From contig CANQVH010000007.1 of the NCBI GenBank assembly GCA_947627245.1, forward strand, positions 1 through 64,000: a stretch of DNA of 64,000 bases, given 5' to 3'. Position numbers and translations under genes: made by a program. This stretch comes from an uncultured Lachnospiraceae bacterium (GTDB lineage: Bacteria; Bacillota; Clostridia; Lachnospirales; Lachnospiraceae). A model generated the notes under the pieces. That model did no database searches. It saw nothing but the letters and a program-made list of their open reading frames with translations, and was not told the DNA's origin. Of the stretch, positions 26,075 to 34,910 are shown piece by piece (the first letter of the stretch is position 1; every line of letters starts with the position of its first letter).

Positions 26075-27073
26075 ATGCCAGCTACGGATGTCGGAATTGA
26101 TCTGGGTACAGCCAGTATTTTAGTATATGTCAGAGGAAAAGGAGTCGTGCTGAAGGAGCCGTCGGTGGTCGCGTACGACAGAGACACGAATAAGATCAAG
26201 GCGATCGGCGAGGAGGCACGTCTGATGCTCGGCCGGACGCCCGGAAATATCGTGGCCGTTCGTCCAATGCGCAAGGGCGTGATCTCAGACTACACGGTGA
26301 CGGAGCAGATGCTGAAGCATTTTATCCAGAAGGCGATCGGCAGAATGTCGTTCCGCAAGCCGCGGGTCAGCATCTGTGTACCGAGCAGCGTCACCGAGGT
26401 GGAGAAGAAGGCCGTGGAGGATGCGACCTATCAGGCGGGCGCCCGAGAGGTGCATATCATCGAGGAGCCGATCGCGGCGGCGATTGGGGCAGGGATTGAT
26501 ATTTCACGTCCCTGCGGAAACATGATCGTCGACATCGGCGGCGGCACCTGCGATGTGGCGGTGATTTCGCTGGACGGCATCGTAGTCAGCGCATCCCTCA
26601 AGGTTGCGGGCGACGATTTTGATGACGCGATCGTGAAATATGTCCGCAAGAAATACGGGCTGATGATCGGTGAGCAGACGGCCGAGGAGATCAAGATCTC
26701 GATCGGGACCGCGTTCGAAAAGCCGGAGCCTAAGGTGATGGAGGTCAAGGGCCGCGATATCGTGACCGGACTGCCGAAGACGATTCGCGTCACCTCGGAG
26801 GACACGCGGGACGCGCTCAAGGAAGTGACGGGCCAGATTGTCGACGCGGTACACAGTGTGCTGGAGCGCACGCCGCCGGAGCTGGCGGCGGATGTGGTTG
26901 ACCGCGGGATTGTTCTGACGGGTGGCGGGGCGCTGCTCTCCGGACTCGAGGAGCTGATCGAGGCGCGGACCGGCATCAATACGATGACGGCGGAGGATCC
27001 GATGACGGTCGTAGCGGTCGGGACCGGGCGTTTTGTGGAGCTGACGGCGTCGGACGGCAAAGTCGTGGAATAA
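26075..27073 (+). CDS. mreB: MreB/Mbl-type actin-like cell-shape protein
   Basis: A 332-residue bacterial actin of typical length. The phosphate-1 motif VGIDLGTASILVYV, the connect/phosphate-2 segment NMIVDIGGGTCDVAVI and the adenosine motif IVLTGGGALLSGLEEL are all present. It should form membrane-bound filaments that guide wall synthesis. There are no mreC, mreD or rodA genes beside it, so it may be an Mbl or MreBH-type paralogue rather than the mreBCD copy. The ATG is preceded by AAAGGGGCAGGG. It has its own promoter region with a palindrome. Confidence 0.92.
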   Translation: MPATDVGIDLGTASILVYVRGKGVVLKEPSVVAYDRDTNKIKAIGEEARLMLGRTPGNIVAVRPMRKGVISDYTVTEQMLKHFIQKAIGRMSFRKPRVSICVPSSVTEVEKKAVEDATYQAGAREVHIIEEPIAAAIGAGIDISRPCGNMIVDIGGGTCDVAVISLDGIVVSASLKVAGDDFDDAIVKYVRKKYGLMIGEQTAEEIKISIGTAFEKPEPKVMEVKGRDIVTGLPKTIRVTSEDTRDALKEVTGQIVDAVHSVLERTPPELAADVVDRGIVLTGGGALLSGLEELIEARTGINTMTAEDPMTVVAVGTGRFVELTASDGKVVE

Positions 27074-27239
27074 CTGCAAGAGAGATATACAGAAAGCGAA
27101 AGGGGCGAGGCCCGGCGGGCAGCGTCCCTTAACTGTCATTACCGAACATTTTGTCCGGATATACAGACCGCGGACAGGCTTCCCTGATCCGTTGCGCTCA
27201 TCACAGGACATTTATCCGGACATACATAAATGGAGAGAC

Positions 27240-29453
27240 ATGGAGAAGCTGGAAGGATACATTGAACACATCATTTTCCGCAATGAAGACAACGGCTACA
27301 CGGTCATGGATCTGTCCGTCGACGGCGAAGAGATCACCTGTACCGGCGTGCTCCCTTACGCCGGGGAGGGGGAGAAGGTCGAGCTGACCGGGCAGTACAT
27401 ATCGCATCAGTCGTACGGAAGACAATTTAAGATCGAAGCCTGCGAGATCAAACCGCCGGAGGATGAGGAATCGGTAGAGCGTTATCTGGGTTCCGGCGCG
27501 ATCAAAGGCGTCGGGGCGGCTCTTGCGGCGAGGATCGTGCGCCATTTCTGTGGGGACACGTTTCGGATCATCGAAGAGGAACCGGAGCGTCTGGCAGAGA
27601 TCAAGGGCATCAGCGACAAAAAGGCGCGCGAGATCGCGCAGCAGGTGTATGAGAAACGCGACATGCGCAAAGCGATGATCTTCCTGCAGCAGTACGGGAT
27701 CACGATGAATCTGGCGGTCAAGATCTATCGGCAGTACGGACAAAATCTGTATCAGGTGATGCAGGAGAATCCGTATCGTCTTGCGGAGGACATAGAGGGC
27801 GTGGGCTTCCGCATCGCGGACGGAATCGCGATGCGCGGAGGAGTCCGGGCGGATTCCGAGTACCGCGTGAAGTGCGCGATCTTTTACATTCTGCAGCAGG
27901 CGGGCGGGGAAGGACATTGTTTTCTGCCGAAGGAACAGCTCACGGAGAGAGCTGTGGAGCTCCTTGGCATACCGATCGCGGACATCGACCAATACCTGCT
28001 GGATCTGTCGATCGAGCGGAGGATTGTCATAAAGCGCGAGGCGCAGGAGCGCGTGTACAGTGCGTCCATGTATTTCACGGAATTGAACACGGCGCGCATG
28101 CTGTGCGACCTCAATATCGCCGGGGAGATCGATGAACCGACGATTTTGCGGAAAATAGCGGCGATCGAGGAGGAGACAGGCACATATCTGGACGAGATGC
28201 AGAAAAAAGCGGTGTCGGAGGCCGTGCGCTGCGGTCTGCTCGTGATCACGGGAGGTCCCGGGACGGGAAAAACGACGACGATCAATACGCTGATCTCTTA
28301 TTTTGAGTCGGAGGGCATGCAGATCCTTCTGGCCGCCCCGACGGGACGCGCCGCGAAGCGCATGACGGAGGCGACCGGATATGAAGCGAGAACGATCCAC
28401 CGTATGCTGGAGGTCTCGGGCGCGCAGGAGGGGAGCGCAGACGACTTTTCAAAAAATGCGCAGAACCCGCTGGATGCGGATGTCGTGATCATCGACGAGA
28501 TGTCAATGGTGGATATATACCTGATGCATGCGCTGCTGGATGCGATCACGGTCGGAACGCGGCTGATCATGGTCGGCGACCGGAACCAACTGCCGTCCGT
28601 GGGACCCGGAAGCGTGCTGAAGGATATCATCGATTCGGGAAAGGTGCCGGTGGTACGCCTGACAAAGATTTTCCGTCAGGCGTCCGAGAGCGACATTGTT
28701 GTGAACGCGCACAGGATCAACCGGGGAGAACAGGTAACGCTCGACAACAAGAGTCGGGACTTCTTTTTTCTGAAACGGTACGACGCCGACATCATTCTGA
28801 GCGTCGTGATCCAACTGGTTCGGGAGAGACTGCCGCGCTATGTGAACGCGGAGCCGTTTGATATTCAGGTGCTGACGCCGATGCGGAAAGGACTGCTCGG
28901 GGTGGAACGGCTGAACCGTATCCTGCAGCAGTATCTGAACCCTCGGGATCAAAGCAAGCGCGAGTATGAGCAGGGCGATCGGCTCTTCCGCGAGGGCGAC
29001 AAGGTCATGCAGGTGAAAAACAATTATAAGATCGGTTGGGAGATTCGCGGTCGTTACGGGATACCGGTCGAGACGGGCGAGGGAATCTTCAACGGGGATA
29101 TGGGCGTCATTCGCGAGATCAATCGGCATACGGAGCGTGTGACCGTTGAGTTCGACGAGCAGCGCATGGTGGAATATCCGTATTCCGGTCTGGAGGAGCT
29201 TGAGCTTGCCTACGCGGTGACGATCCATAAGTCGCAGGGAAGCGAATATCCGGCGGTCGTGATGCCGCTTCTTGGCGGTCCGCGCATGCTGATGAACCGC
29301 AATCTTCTGTACACGGCCGTGACGAGGGCGCGCAAGTGCGTGACGATCGTGGGAGATCCGGAGACGTTTGCGCAGATGATCGACAACGCGATGGAACAGA
29401 AGCGCTACACCTCGCTTGCAGAACGGATTTGCGAGCTGACAGAAAAGGAATAA
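27240..29453 (+). CDS. recD2: RecD2-type ATP-dependent DNA helicase
   Basis: A 737-residue SF1B helicase of the RecD2 (YrrC) class found in bacteria with AddAB. The N-terminal part carries OB-like and helix-hairpin-helix segments (GVGAALAARIV, then IKGISDKKAREIAQ). Walker A VITGGPGTGKTTTIN is near residue 338, Walker B is DVVIIDEMSMVD, and the late motif is AVTIHKSQGSEYPAVV. The ATG at 27240 has a GGAGA site; the open frame extends 48 bases upstream without support. It starts a group of tightly spaced genes leading into a comF-like gene. Confidence 0.93.
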   Translation: MEKLEGYIEHIIFRNEDNGYTVMDLSVDGEEITCTGVLPYAGEGEKVELTGQYISHQSYGRQFKIEACEIKPPEDEESVERYLGSGAIKGVGAALAARIVRHFCGDTFRIIEEEPERLAEIKGISDKKAREIAQQVYEKRDMRKAMIFLQQYGITMNLAVKIYRQYGQNLYQVMQENPYRLAEDIEGVGFRIADGIAMRGGVRADSEYRVKCAIFYILQQAGGEGHCFLPKEQLTERAVELLGIPIADIDQYLLDLSIERRIVIKREAQERVYSASMYFTELNTARMLCDLNIAGEIDEPTILRKIAAIEEETGTYLDEMQKKAVSEAVRCGLLVITGGPGTGKTTTINTLISYFESEGMQILLAAPTGRAAKRMTEATGYEARTIHRMLEVSGAQEGSADDFSKNAQNPLDADVVIIDEMSMVDIYLMHALLDAITVGTRLIMVGDRNQLPSVGPGSVLKDIIDSGKVPVVRLTKIFRQASESDIVVNAHRINRGEQVTLDNKSRDFFFLKRYDADIILSVVIQLVRERLPRYVNAEPFDIQVLTPMRKGLLGVERLNRILQQYLNPRDQSKREYEQGDRLFREGDKVMQVKNNYKIGWEIRGRYGIPVETGEGIFNGDMGVIREINRHTERVTVEFDEQRMVEYPYSGLEELELAYAVTIHKSQGSEYPAVVMPLLGGPRMLMNRNLLYTAVTRARKCVTIVGDPETFAQMIDNAMEQKRYTSLAERICELTEKE

Positions 29454-29503
29454 GGATCAAATGATAAAATCGGGAGCCGTGGGGGAGAGAACAGGGAAAC
29501 CGA

Positions 29504-30292
29504 TTGCATAGGAAGATTGAGCAATATAAAAAGAACATCGAGCACAAGAAAATCAATTTTCTTTCGAATCTTCTGTACCCGCCGCGCTGTCCGATCTGCG
29601 ACAGGATCCTGCGGCTTTCGGACTCCGCGGAGAGGGGATGCTGCCCCGCGTGCATGGAGACGCTTCCGTGGGTCCGAGAACCGGCATGTATGAAATGCGG
29701 CAAGCCGGTCGGAGAAGAGGGGCAGGAGTACTGTGAGGACTGCAGGAAGCAGGCGCATGCCTTCGACCGCGGGACGGCGGCGTTCACATACACAGGAGCG
29801 CTGAGGCATTCCGTATACCGGATGAAATCCGAAAACCGTCGGGATTACGTGCCGTTTTTCGCGAAAACGATGACGACGGCGCTTGCGCGATATCTTCCGC
29901 GCTGGGAGCCGGAGGTGATCCTTCCCGTTCCGATGCACCCCGGAAAAAAGCGCAGACGCGGATACAACCAGTCGGAGCTTCTTGCGCAGGAGATCGGCAG
30001 ACGGACCGGCCTTCCGGTAGAAAAAGAGCTTTTGTACTGTACGCGCGCGGTGCCTTCCCAGAAGACGCTTGGCAGGAGAGAGCGGCTGCTCAACCTGCGC
30101 GGAAGCTTTGCCGTGCGCAGGGGCGCGCCGGCGTTTCAACGAGTGCTTCTGGTAGACGATGTGTACACGACGGGGAGCACGATGGATGAAATCAGCCGCG
30201 TCCTGAGAGAAACGGGCGTGGAATCCGTATTTTTTGTCGTTTTATGTACAGGAAAAGGAAAAAAGGCGGTATGCACGGCAAAAAAAGTGTGA
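29504..30292 (+). CDS. ComF-family phosphoribosyltransferase-like protein
   Basis: A 262-residue protein. The N-terminal zinc-finger region has cysteine pairs CPICDR, CCPAC, CMKCGKP and CEDCRKQ. The C-terminal phosphoribosyltransferase fold has VLLVDDVYTTGSTMDEI, the PRPP loop, and the family motif KRRRGYNQSELLA. ComF proteins help take up single-stranded DNA during transformation, and the RecD2-like helicase upstream fits DNA metabolism. The apparent start is a TTG at 29504 behind GGGGGAGAG; no ATG fits the conserved N-terminus as well. The last bases approach the cdaA start. Confidence 0.88.
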   Translation: MHRKIEQYKKNIEHKKINFLSNLLYPPRCPICDRILRLSDSAERGCCPACMETLPWVREPACMKCGKPVGEEGQEYCEDCRKQAHAFDRGTAAFTYTGALRHSVYRMKSENRRDYVPFFAKTMTTALARYLPRWEPEVILPVPMHPGKKRRRGYNQSELLAQEIGRRTGLPVEKELLYCTRAVPSQKTLGRRERLLNLRGSFAVRRGAPAFQRVLLVDDVYTTGSTMDEISRVLRETGVESVFFVVLCTGKGKKAVCTAKKV

Positions 30293-30338
30293 TATACTGA
30301 TTATACTGATTGCAGGAATGAAGAAAGGAGGAGCCGGG

Positions 30339-31214
30339 ATGAGTACGATCAGAATGTGGTTCCGAAATTATCTGACATGGTTCACAGATCCGATCTCGAC
30401 CATCACGTTTACAAACGTGCTGGAGATCATCATTCTGGCTTTTCTTGTGTACAGTATTCTGCTCTGGATCAAGAATACAAAGGCGTGGACCTTGCTCAAG
30501 GGCATTATGGTTCTTGTCGTCTGCGTTTCCATTGTATATCTGTTCCAGATGGACACCTTGATCTACATCGTCAACAGGGCGATCGACATTGCGATCATCG
30601 CTGCCGTGGTTATCTTTCAGCCGGAGCTGCGCCGGGCGCTGGAGCGGATTGGCGAGCAGCAGATCTTTACCTCACTGTTTCCGATGCTGGACACGAAGGA
30701 AACCTCGGAGCGCTTCAGCGACAAGACGGTAAACGAGATTGTCAAGGCGTCGTTTGAGATGGCGAAGGCCAAGACCGGCGCGCTGATGGTAATCGAGCAG
30801 AATATCCGTCTGGATGAATACGAGCGGACCGGGATCGTTCTGGATTCCGTTGTGACAAGCCAGCTTTTGATCAATATTTTCGAGCACAACACGCCGCTGC
30901 ATGACGGGGCGGTTATCGTCAAGGGCAATCGCATCACGGCGGCGACATGCTATCTGCCGCTTTCGGACAACATGATGCTCAGCAAGGAGCTTGGGACAAG
31001 ACACAGAGCGGGCGTCGGCATCAGCGAGGTGACGGATTCCCTGACCGTGATCGTTTCCGAGGAGACCGGCTGGGTGTCTGTCGCATACAAGGGCGCCCTC
31101 ACCAGAAATGTTTCTCAGGAGACGTTGAAGGAGCGGCTGGTCGTCCTTCAGAACAAGACGGTGGCGCCTAAGAAATTCAAATTCTGGAAAGGCTGGAGCA
31201 AAAATGAAGCATAA
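30339..31214 (+). CDS. cdaA: diadenylate cyclase CdaA
   Basis: A 291-residue c-di-AMP synthase. Three membrane helices in the first 90 residues precede a DisA_N domain with the DGA motif (LHDGAVIVKGNRITAA) near residue 193 and the RHR motif (GTRHRAGVGISE). It makes the essential second messenger controlling potassium and wall homeostasis. AAAGGAGG just before the ATG at 30339 sets the start; an in-frame codon at 30234 lies inside comF. It overlaps the cdaR start by 11 bases, the usual cdaA-cdaR coupling. No glmM follows; an HPr-like gene takes that place. Confidence 0.96.
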   Translation: MSTIRMWFRNYLTWFTDPISTITFTNVLEIIILAFLVYSILLWIKNTKAWTLLKGIMVLVVCVSIVYLFQMDTLIYIVNRAIDIAIIAAVVIFQPELRRALERIGEQQIFTSLFPMLDTKETSERFSDKTVNEIVKASFEMAKAKTGALMVIEQNIRLDEYERTGIVLDSVVTSQLLINIFEHNTPLHDGAVIVKGNRITAATCYLPLSDNMMLSKELGTRHRAGVGISEVTDSLTVIVSEETGWVSVAYKGALTRNVSQETLKERLVVLQNKTVAPKKFKFWKGWSKNEA

Positions 31215-32511
31215 ATGGACGCGTAACCTGAGCCTCAAGCTGTTGTCGCTCGTCGTGGCTTTCCTGATCTGGATTTTGATCGACAATATAGACAATCCGA
31301 CGCGGTCAAGGCTGTTTCGGGAGGTACCGATCCAAGTCATCAACGGAGAGAGCGTGACGGAGATCGACAAGGTGTATGACATCATCTCGGATGAGTCGGT
31401 CATCCTCAAGGTGACGGAGCGCAGCAGTGTTCTGGACCGGCTCACGCAGAACGACTTTACCGTGACGGCGGATCTGGAGAACCTGAATGAGATGAATACC
31501 GTGCCGCTCTCGGTGACCTGCGCCAATCCGTCGGTGAGCTGGGACGAGATAGAGGTCGTTCCCTCGTCGATGAAGGTGCAGCTTGAGCAGAGGAAGCAGA
31601 GTGAGTTCGTCGTCAACATCTCGGTGACGGGACAGCCGGAGAAGGGCTATGAAGTAGGCCGGACCGAGATCGTGCAGGGCAAGACCGTGCAGATCGCAGG
31701 GCCGGAGAGCATGCTCAACCGGATCGGGCAGGTGGTGGCGTCAGTCAATGTGACGCGCATCAGCAACGATCAGAGACTCAGCGCGACGCTCAACGTCTAC
31801 GACAAAAACGGCGACGCGATGCAGATGAATCGCCTTCAGGTAAAGGATTCGACCGGCGTGCTGCTGGCGGAGAATACGGTCATGGTCGACGTGACGCTGT
31901 GGGAGGTTCGAAACGACATCGATCTGGATGTCGAGGTCACCGGGACTCCGGTGGAAGGATATCGGCTGACCGGCGTGTCGGTGATGCCCGAGACCGTGAG
32001 CCTTGTCGGCACGAAGGAGGCGCTTGACGCGCTCGGCGGAAAGCTCGTTCTGAAGGACAAGATTTCGGTAGACAATGTTTCGGAGAGCTTCATCCGGGAT
32101 ATGGACATCACGGAGACGCTTGCGGACTACGATGAGCTTCGTCTCGTGTCGGAGGCGGATCCTGCCGTGACCGTGTCGATTCAGATCGAGCAGAGCGGAG
32201 ATCACACGCTGACGATTCCGCTGTCGAACTTGGAGGTACGGAATCGTCCGGAGGAAATGAATCTCACGTTTTCACCGGCGGATGAGATCTCCGTGCAGGT
32301 ACACTCGGATGACAAGGAAAGCGCCATTACGGTGCGGGACATCAAGGCAAGCATCGATCTGGATGCGTGTACGGAGCCGGGCAATTACGAGATACCGGTG
32401 CAGATCGAGCTTCCGGAGGGCTATACGCTGACCTCCGAGGTGAAGCTTGTGGTGAACGCGGAAGAGCAGGAACGGCTTCCGGACGACGACGGACAGAATG
32501 TGGAGGGATGA
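31204..32511 (+). CDS. cdaR: YbbR-domain regulator of diadenylate cyclase
   Basis: A 435-residue protein with an N-terminal membrane anchor (NLSLKLLSLVVAFLIWILI) and an extracytoplasmic region made of about four YbbR repeats. Repeat junctions are seen at VVNISVTGQPEKGYEVG and DVEVTGTPVEGYRLTG. CdaR binds CdaA at the membrane and tunes its activity. It overlaps cdaA and is itself overlapped by the HPr gene (ATGA at 32508), giving a three-gene coupled operon. Confidence 0.92.
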   Translation: MKHKWTRNLSLKLLSLVVAFLIWILIDNIDNPTRSRLFREVPIQVINGESVTEIDKVYDIISDESVILKVTERSSVLDRLTQNDFTVTADLENLNEMNTVPLSVTCANPSVSWDEIEVVPSSMKVQLEQRKQSEFVVNISVTGQPEKGYEVGRTEIVQGKTVQIAGPESMLNRIGQVVASVNVTRISNDQRLSATLNVYDKNGDAMQMNRLQVKDSTGVLLAENTVMVDVTLWEVRNDIDLDVEVTGTPVEGYRLTGVSVMPETVSLVGTKEALDALGGKLVLKDKISVDNVSESFIRDMDITETLADYDELRLVSEADPAVTVSIQIEQSGDHTLTIPLSNLEVRNRPEEMNLTFSPADEISVQVHSDDKESAITVRDIKASIDLDACTEPGNYEIPVQIELPEGYTLTSEVKLVVNAEEQERLPDDDGQNVEG

Positions 32512-32771
32512 CAGTGATCGAGAGAAGACTGACGGTAAGGAATCGGCTTGGCCTCCATCTCAGGCCGGCCGGAGAGCTGTGCAGGATGGCGACGGAATAC
32601 AAGTCGGAAATAAAGATCTGTTTCCGCAATAAGGAATTCAGCGCAAAGAGTATTCTGGGCATCCTGAGCGCCTGCGTACAGCAGGACGACGAGATTACGC
32701 TTGTCTGCAGCGGGGAGGACGAGAAAGAAGCGTGTGAGACGCTTGCGGCTTTTATCGAGAGCCAGACATGA
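32508..32771 (+). CDS. HPr-family phosphocarrier protein
   Basis: An 87-residue HPr fold. The PTS phosphorylation site is intact (RLGLHLRPAGEL, active His), and the HPr-kinase serine is present in SAKSILGILSA. Both sites suggest either a true HPr or a regulatory homologue. The ATG at 32508 overlaps the cdaR stop, but GGAGGG directly abuts it, so the in-frame GTG at 32514 (85 residues) is an alternative start with better spacing. Being in the c-di-AMP operon rather than with ptsI is notable. A bidirectional terminator follows. Confidence 0.85.
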   Translation: MTVIERRLTVRNRLGLHLRPAGELCRMATEYKSEIKICFRNKEFSAKSILGILSACVQQDDEITLVCSGEDEKEACETLAAFIESQT

Positions 32772-32798
32772 GCTTAGGATACGGTCGAAACGCATAGC

Positions 32799-32842
32799 AA
32801 AGGGCCGATATGGAGTTGCCTCCATGTCAGCCCTTATCTTTT
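32799..32842. terminator. bidirectional terminator between the HPr gene and the converging transpeptidase gene
   Basis: AAGGGCCGATATGGAG and CTCCATGTCAGCCCTT form a long, slightly imperfect stem with a tiny loop, followed by ATCTTTTG on the plus strand and preceded by CATAGCAAA, giving U-rich tails in both directions. Confidence 0.7.
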
Positions 32843-32904
32843 GCTTATAAGCACACTGAAAATATACGGAAGGATCCTCGCGCAGAGCGCTGATCCATGC
32901 TCCG

Positions 32905-34740
32905 TCAGGCGTACGGGTCCGTCGGATCGTAATTCTGCGTCAACGGGATCTTCGGCGCTGTCTCGATCACGATGCCGGTCGGCCGCGCAACGGAATCGCT
33001 GATGGTGACCGGTGTGCCGATCGGACAGTTGTCGTACAGGTATTTTGCGTGCTTCACGGTGAGCCGGATACAGCCTGCCGATGCCGGAGAGCCGAGCTTG
33101 TTGTACTGAGCGGTCTCAAGCGTGTGGTTGTCCTGCTGATAGTTCGGCACGGAATGGAACAGGATATCCGGGGTGAGGTGCGAGCAGAACTGTCCCCACG
33201 AAGGACCCTGCAGCTCGTGCCAGCGCAGCTTATCCATGATATAGAAGGTACCGGTCGGTGTGCTGACCCCGTCTGCGGCGGTGGAGCAGACGAACGCTCT
33301 CACCGGCGTGTTGCCGCGGTAAACGACGATGAAGCAGCCTCTGCGGTTGACCTCAATGCGCCACGGACCGACAGGCGTCGAAGAGGCGCAGGCGCCGTTT
33401 TTGCCGAAGTCGTACTCCTGTCCGCCGATCGTGTGCTTTCCGGTAAACATCCGTCCGTTGGCGGGATTGAAATAGTAGCGGCTGCCGTTCATGGAGAGCC
33501 ATCCGGTGTACATGGAACCGTCATTGTTGAAGTAGTACCAGAATTTCTTCTTGCCGTTCTTGGTGAGGATGTTTACAAAGCCCGTTGTGGCGGCTCCGTA
33601 GTAGCTTGCCGTCGGGTTCGGATTCAGGTAGTATGTCTTGCTTTTGTACGTGAACCAGCCTGTCTTCACGATGTAGGTCGTCGGATCTATGTAGTATTTC
33701 CTGCCATTGATCTTTTTCCAGCCGCTCTTGCGGACGCCGTTTGCGTTGGCAAAGTAGCGATTGCCGTCGACGGTGAAGAAACCGGTCTGAAGAACACCGG
33801 AGGCATTGAAATAGTAGGTCTTTCCGTTGATCACCTTCCAGCAGTTCTCCACGCGCGTGTCGTCATTCTGAGGATCGAGGTAGTATTTTCTGCCCTTGAC
33901 CGTGCACCATCCCGAGACGCGGCGTCCTAAGCTGTCGTAGTAATATCTTGTGCCGCCCTGCTTTTTGACCCAGCCGGTCCGGATAGCGCCGTTCTTGCGG
34001 AAATAGTAGGTATCGTCTCCAATCTTTGTGACGCCCGACGCGCGCTTTCCGGTCACGGGATCGAAATAGTACCGTAGTCCGCCGATCGTCTGGAAGCCGG
34101 TCTTCAGAACGCCGTTCTTTCCGGCGTAATAATAGCTGTTGTCGTAGGTAGACTTTCCGTAGAAGGTCATGCGGCCGTTCTGCGTGATGTGGTAGTACTT
34201 TTTCTTGACCCGGATCGTGCCGAGCTTGATCTGGCCCTTTTTGTTGGAGTAATAATATCCGTCCTCATTTTTTATCCATTTGCCGGTCGTGAGGCTCCCG
34301 TCCACGGCGGAGGTAAGATAATAAAGGACGTCCGGAGCGCTCCCGAAGCTGACAAGCCCGGATGCGCCGGTGTACAGAGCGCCCGGATATTCCGTCTCCG
34401 TCTCGGGACGGAACAGATAGTAGGTCCCGTCGACCCGATAGCTTCCGGAGACCCGATAGCCGGATGCGTCGAAGTAGTAGCGATTACCGCCGAGATCCTG
34501 CCAGCCCGTGACCTTCGCGCCGTTCTGCAGGTAGAACCAGCCGGTGGCATCCTGCTGCCATCCGGAAACGGCCGGAGCCTCGGTGGACGGAGTCGCCGCC
34601 TCTGTTGCCGGAGTTTCTGTGGAAGGAGTCGTCTCAGCGGCCGATACGACGGCGCCGCCTGCTCCCCAAAAAGCCGTGGCAGCCGGAGATGCGAGCGCGA
34701 GCCCGGCAGCCAGACAACATGATAAAAACAGTCTCTTCAT
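32905..34740 (-). CDS. secreted cell-wall-binding repeat protein with L,D-transpeptidase (YkuD) domain
   Basis: A 611-residue exported protein. It has a signal peptide (KRLFLSCCLAAGLALAS), a Thr/Pro/Glu-rich linker, then about 13 copies of a roughly 20-residue aromatic repeat (pattern W, YYF/YYY, G, tG as in GWKKINGRKYYIDP) of the glucan/choline-binding type. The C-terminal YkuD domain at about 480-600 has the catalytic SAGCIRL cysteine and an upstream conserved His in DNHTLETAQYN. Such enzymes cross-link peptidoglycan by 3-3 bonds. The start at 34740 gives the signal peptide at the very N-terminus; a 10-G run (minus strand) is its ribosome site. Divergent from the sugar transferase. Confidence 0.93.
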   Translation of the reverse strand: MKRLFLSCCLAAGLALASPAATAFWGAGGAVVSAAETTPSTETPATEAATPSTEAPAVSGWQQDATGWFYLQNGAKVTGWQDLGGNRYYFDASGYRVSGSYRVDGTYYLFRPETETEYPGALYTGASGLVSFGSAPDVLYYLTSAVDGSLTTGKWIKNEDGYYYSNKKGQIKLGTIRVKKKYYHITQNGRMTFYGKSTYDNSYYYAGKNGVLKTGFQTIGGLRYYFDPVTGKRASGVTKIGDDTYYFRKNGAIRTGWVKKQGGTRYYYDSLGRRVSGWCTVKGRKYYLDPQNDDTRVENCWKVINGKTYYFNASGVLQTGFFTVDGNRYFANANGVRKSGWKKINGRKYYIDPTTYIVKTGWFTYKSKTYYLNPNPTASYYGAATTGFVNILTKNGKKKFWYYFNNDGSMYTGWLSMNGSRYYFNPANGRMFTGKHTIGGQEYDFGKNGACASSTPVGPWRIEVNRRGCFIVVYRGNTPVRAFVCSTAADGVSTPTGTFYIMDKLRWHELQGPSWGQFCSHLTPDILFHSVPNYQQDNHTLETAQYNKLGSPASAGCIRLTVKHAKYLYDNCPIGTPVTISDSVARPTGIVIETAPKIPLTQNYDPTDPYA

Positions 34741-34749
34741 AGTAAGAAT

Positions 34750-34759
34750 CCCCCCCCCC
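34750..34759 (-). promoter_or_regulatory. 10-G homopolymer (minus strand) as ribosome-binding site of the transpeptidase gene
   Basis: Ten consecutive C residues on the plus strand give ten G residues ending 9 bases before the minus-strand ATG. No other ribosome site is visible. Confidence 0.6.
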
Positions 34760-34771
34760 TGATAATAATCT

Positions 34772-34800
34772 ATTATATAAAGGGAAAGATGGGAATGCAA
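34772..34800 (-). promoter_or_regulatory. sigma-A promoter for the transpeptidase gene
   Basis: On the minus strand TTGCAT (34800-34795) and a perfect TATAAT (34777-34772) are separated by exactly 17 bases. The G-run ribosome site lies about 13 bases downstream of the -10 box, so the 5' leader is very short. Confidence 0.75.
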
Positions 34801-34854
34801 GGGAAGGAACGGGTAAAATTCTTAATATTTTTTTAACAGCTATTTCCTTTTAGG

Positions 34855-34883
34855 TTGTCAATCGGGCGGAATTGTTCTATAAT
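34855..34883 (+). promoter_or_regulatory. sigma-A promoter for the sugar transferase gene
   Basis: TTGTCA (34855-34860) and TATAAT (34878-34883) with 17 bases between them, 27 bases before the GTG start at 34911. Confidence 0.78.
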
Positions 34884-34910
34884 AATTGAAATCAACGAGG
34901 AGTGGGAAAG

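Noticed and set aside
26075-27073. mreB as part of an mreBCD operon
   Set aside because: The next gene is a RecD2-like helicase; no mreC or mreD is present.
32905-34740. Large clostridial toxin-like protein because of the aromatic repeats
   Set aside because: The protein has a signal peptide and a clear YkuD transpeptidase domain and lacks any toxin catalytic domain.
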